In this document: positions 6,284-8,409 of the stretch, one piece after another | Numbering within the stretch: position 1 is the first letter of the stretch | Layout: each line of letters begins with the position of its first letter | NCBI GenBank assembly: GCA_903958995.1 | Contig: CAJBVG010000041.1 | Coordinates: 1-8,409, forward strand | Direction of reading: 5' to 3' | Origin: an uncultured bacterium | GTDB taxonomy: Bacteria; Bacteroidota; Bacteroidia; Sphingobacteriales; Sphingobacteriaceae | DNA: 8,409 bases | The notes under the pieces: generated by a model | Seen by the model: only the letters and a program-made list of their open reading frames with translations | Databases searched by the model: none | What the model was told of the DNA's origin: nothing | Made by a program: the position numbers and the translations under genes

Positions 6284-8409
6284 TTGAAAAAACTTATACA
6301 ATTTTGCATCATCGGTTTAATTGCTGTAAATGCACAAGCACAAAATGTAAACATTGTGCAAAGATCTAGAGTACCATACCCAGGTACTTCAAACATTTGG
6401 GGATATGTTGATACCACTGGTAAAGAGTATGCTTTAGTAGGTGCTAACGATCGTTTATCGATTGTTGATATTACAAACCCAGACGCTCCAGTAAAACGTT
6501 TTTCTGTTTTGGGTCCGAATTCAATGTGGAGAGAAATTAGAACTTGGGGTAAATACGCTTACGTGACTACCGAAGGTGGTGGTGGGTTAACCATTGTTAA
6601 CTTAAGTCAGTTACCAGATACAATTACCTTTAAACAATATACTGGTGATGCTGCAATGACTAACCATATCGATGCTATTCATGCATTGCATGTAGATAAT
6701 GGTAAGTTGTATTTATATGGCGGTAATTACCAACAAGGTAAAGCAAAAATATTTTCATTAACAGACCCTTGGAACCCACATTATTTAGGTACAGTTTCTC
6801 AAAGATATGTTCATGATGGATTTGTAAAAAACGATACCTTGTATTCTTGTCAAGTTTATGATGGATTGTTAGAAATAATTGATGCTAAAAACCCTGCAGC
6901 ACCTGTTATTATTGCATCACAAGTAACTCCAAAACAATTTACACATAACTCATGGATGTCTACTAACCGTAAGGTTATCTATACAACAGATGAAGTTACA
7001 GGATCATGGGTTACTGCATATGATATCAGTGACTTTTCAAATATAAAAGAACTTGATCGTTACCGTCACAATAATTCTGGCTCGATTGGACATAATACCT
7101 ACATCATGAACAATTCGGCGGTTACTGGTTCGAATACAGATTTCTTATGGACATCTTATTATCGTGATGGGATTACTGTTGTTGATGCATCTCGTCCAGA
7201 TAATTTAGTGGAAGTAGGGAACTTCGATTCATCACCAAGTTATTCTGGCGATGGTTTCAATGGAGCTTGGGGAGTATATGCTTATTTACCATCAGGAAAT
7301 GTAATCATTTCTGATATTGAAATGGGCTTATACGTAGTTACTCCGACATACAAAAGAGCTTGTTTTTTAGAAGGGGTTATTCGTGATGCTCAAACTAATG
7401 TAGCTATTGCGGGTGCAACAATTCAAGTATTAACAAAAACGGATTTAAATGGAATAACGAGTACTACAGGTTCTTATAAATCGGGTACGGTAGATTCAGG
7501 AACTTATGTTGTTCGTGTTTCTTACCCAGGTTATATTGCTCAAGATGTTACGGTAGAATTAAAAAATGGTATTGTAACACCATTAAATGTAACTCTTGGG
7601 AAACGCGTAAATTTCCCTTTTGTAGCTACTATAAAAGATTCGGCAAACAATGCTTTGGTGAATGCACATGTATTAGTTAAGAATGCAGAATTTACTTACG
7701 AATTAACTTCAGATGCAAATGGTGGAATTAACATTCCTTCGTTCTATGCAGGTAAATATGCAATGTATATTGGAGCATTTGGCTACCAAACGCAGTTTAT
7801 CGATTCAACTAATTACTTATCGGTAAATGATATTCCTAATGTAAAATTAGCTAAAGGATATTATGACGATTTCTTGTTTGATTACGTTTGGTCAACAGCA
7901 TCTACTGCAAGCACTGGTGCTTGGGTTAGAGCAAAACCAATCCGTACTACTTTAAATAGTGTAATTTGTAATCCAGATTTTGATGTGATGAGTGATTTTG
8001 GCGACCAATGTTTTGTAACTGGTAATGCTACAGGTAACGTAACAACAGCAGATATTGATGGAGGAACAGTTTCTTTAGCTTCACCAGAAATGGATTTTTC
8101 TAGTTATAGTAACCCTTATATCAATTACAGCAGATGGTTCACAAATATTGCAACTTCAGGTACTGCAAATGATACCTTAACGATTTCAATTAATAACGGA
8201 TCACAAACTGCAATCGTTGAACAATTAATTGGTTCAATTGCCGATAAAGGTCAATGGGTTAGTAAATCACACCGTGTGAAAGATTTTATTACTCCTACCA
8301 ATAAAATGAGATTAGTATTTAAGGCTGGTGATTACGGTGCCGATAATATTGTAGAAGCTGCATTAGATAAGTTTAGTGTTACGAATGTAGATTCGGTAAT
8401 CACTATAGG
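6284..8409 (+). CDS. Choice-of-anchor B family secreted protein, longer paralogue B (TTG start, 3' end beyond window)
   Basis: The frame is open from a TTG at 6284 to the right edge, giving 708 residues. TTG is the likely start because it yields a signal peptide (KKLIQFCIIGLIAVNAQAQ). An in-frame stop lies upstream at 6269-6271, and the first in-frame ATG is at M81, inside the propeller. Residues about 30-352 repeat the paralogue A choice-of-anchor B region, with shared segments MWREIRTW (81-88), YVHDGFV (175-181), FTHNSW (219-224), TTDE (234-237), HNTYI (270-274) and NGAWGVY (326-332). They are about 60-65% identical by hand alignment over the second half. After this come two Ig-like regulatory domains (about 361-440 and 442-525). 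A beta-sandwich region (about 530-702) follows, with GAWVRAKPI, CFVTGN and SLASPEMDFSSY, resembling MAM or jelly-roll domains of secreted enzymes. No sorting tail is visible; one probably lies beyond the window. Function is unknown, and export is well supported. Confidence 0.9.
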   Translation, partial: MKKLIQFCIIGLIAVNAQAQNVNIVQRSRVPYPGTSNIWGYVDTTGKEYALVGANDRLSIVDITNPDAPVKRFSVLGPNSMWREIRTWGKYAYVTTEGGGGLTIVNLSQLPDTITFKQYTGDAAMTNHIDAIHALHVDNGKLYLYGGNYQQGKAKIFSLTDPWNPHYLGTVSQRYVHDGFVKNDTLYSCQVYDGLLEIIDAKNPAAPVIIASQVTPKQFTHNSWMSTNRKVIYTTDEVTGSWVTAYDISDFSNIKELDRYRHNNSGSIGHNTYIMNNSAVTGSNTDFLWTSYYRDGITVVDASRPDNLVEVGNFDSSPSYSGDGFNGAWGVYAYLPSGNVIISDIEMGLYVVTPTYKRACFLEGVIRDAQTNVAIAGATIQVLTKTDLNGITSTTGSYKSGTVDSGTYVVRVSYPGYIAQDVTVELKNGIVTPLNVTLGKRVNFPFVATIKDSANNALVNAHVLVKNAEFTYELTSDANGGINIPSFYAGKYAMYIGAFGYQTQFIDSTNYLSVNDIPNVKLAKGYYDDFLFDYVWSTASTASTGAWVRAKPIRTTLNSVICNPDFDVMSDFGDQCFVTGNATGNVTTADIDGGTVSLASPEMDFSSYSNPYINYSRWFTNIATSGTANDTLTISINNGSQTAIVEQLIGSIADKGQWVSKSHRVKDFITPTNKMRLVFKAGDYGADNIVEAALDKFSVTNVDSVITI
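7191..7215 (+). repeat. 25-bp exact match shared by the two paralogues (copy 2)
   Basis: This is the partner of the copy at 5582-5606, within the propeller of paralogue B. The match includes synonymous third positions, so it is closer than protein conservation alone would require in this stretch. Confidence 0.8.

Noticed and set aside
5967..6417. Minus-strand open frames of 68 and 65 codons around the junction of the two paralogues
   Set aside because: They are antisense to the T9SS tail of paralogue A and the signal peptide region of paralogue B and have no recognisable content.
8400..8409. TCACTATAGG at the right edge and ACTCACTATA at 6261-6270 resemble the end of the T7 promoter
   Set aside because: Only about 10 bases match each time. 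The first lies inside an uninterrupted coding frame and the second in AT-rich spacer, so chance is the better explanation.

Overview
This window looks like chromosomal DNA from a low-GC member of the Bacteroidota, probably a Flavobacteriales-like or related aquatic lineage. The evidence is the AT-rich sequence, A-rich start contexts without clear Shine-Dalgarno sites, a type IX secretion (T9SS) type A-like sorting tail on one secreted protein, two choice-of-anchor B family proteins, and a HhH/PolX/PHP protein of the kind common in that phylum. The genus cannot be named from sequence reading alone. I see no rRNA, tRNA, CRISPR array, insertion sequence or phage gene.

Layout. Positions 1-1501 (minus) hold a PolX-family protein cut by the left edge, with 500 residues visible. 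It is preceded by sppA (1503-3272, minus), a membrane-anchored signal peptide peptidase. The sppA stop and polX start are one base apart, so the two are probably one transcript. A 53-bp divergent spacer (3273-3325) separates them from folK (3326-3799, plus), a folate biosynthesis enzyme. Next come a GTG-started Hpt phosphotransfer protein (3847-4203) and a single-domain CheY-like response regulator (4217-4582). These look like two relay parts with no histidine kinase in view. A perfect 11-bp inverted repeat (4614-4648) then sits two bases before the first of two tandem paralogues. Paralogue A (4651-6252) has a signal peptide, an LVIVD/choice-of-anchor B beta-propeller, a carboxypeptidase-regulatory-like domain and a T9SS sorting tail. 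Paralogue B starts at a TTG (6284) and runs off the right edge with 708 residues visible. It repeats the propeller and then carries two Ig-like regulatory domains and a MAM/jelly-roll-like beta-sandwich region.

How the genes may work together. The left half is housekeeping: membrane proteolysis, folate synthesis and a probable DNA-repair nuclease. The right half is a same-strand run of two phosphorelay proteins followed by two exported surface or secreted proteins. Functional linkage between the relay pair and the exported pair is only an inference from position. The points most worth a second look are the degenerate polymerase active site in PolX beside a seemingly intact PHP nuclease site, the conserved histidine set in the paired propellers, the exchange of C-terminal modules between them, and the inverted repeat at the start of paralogue A.
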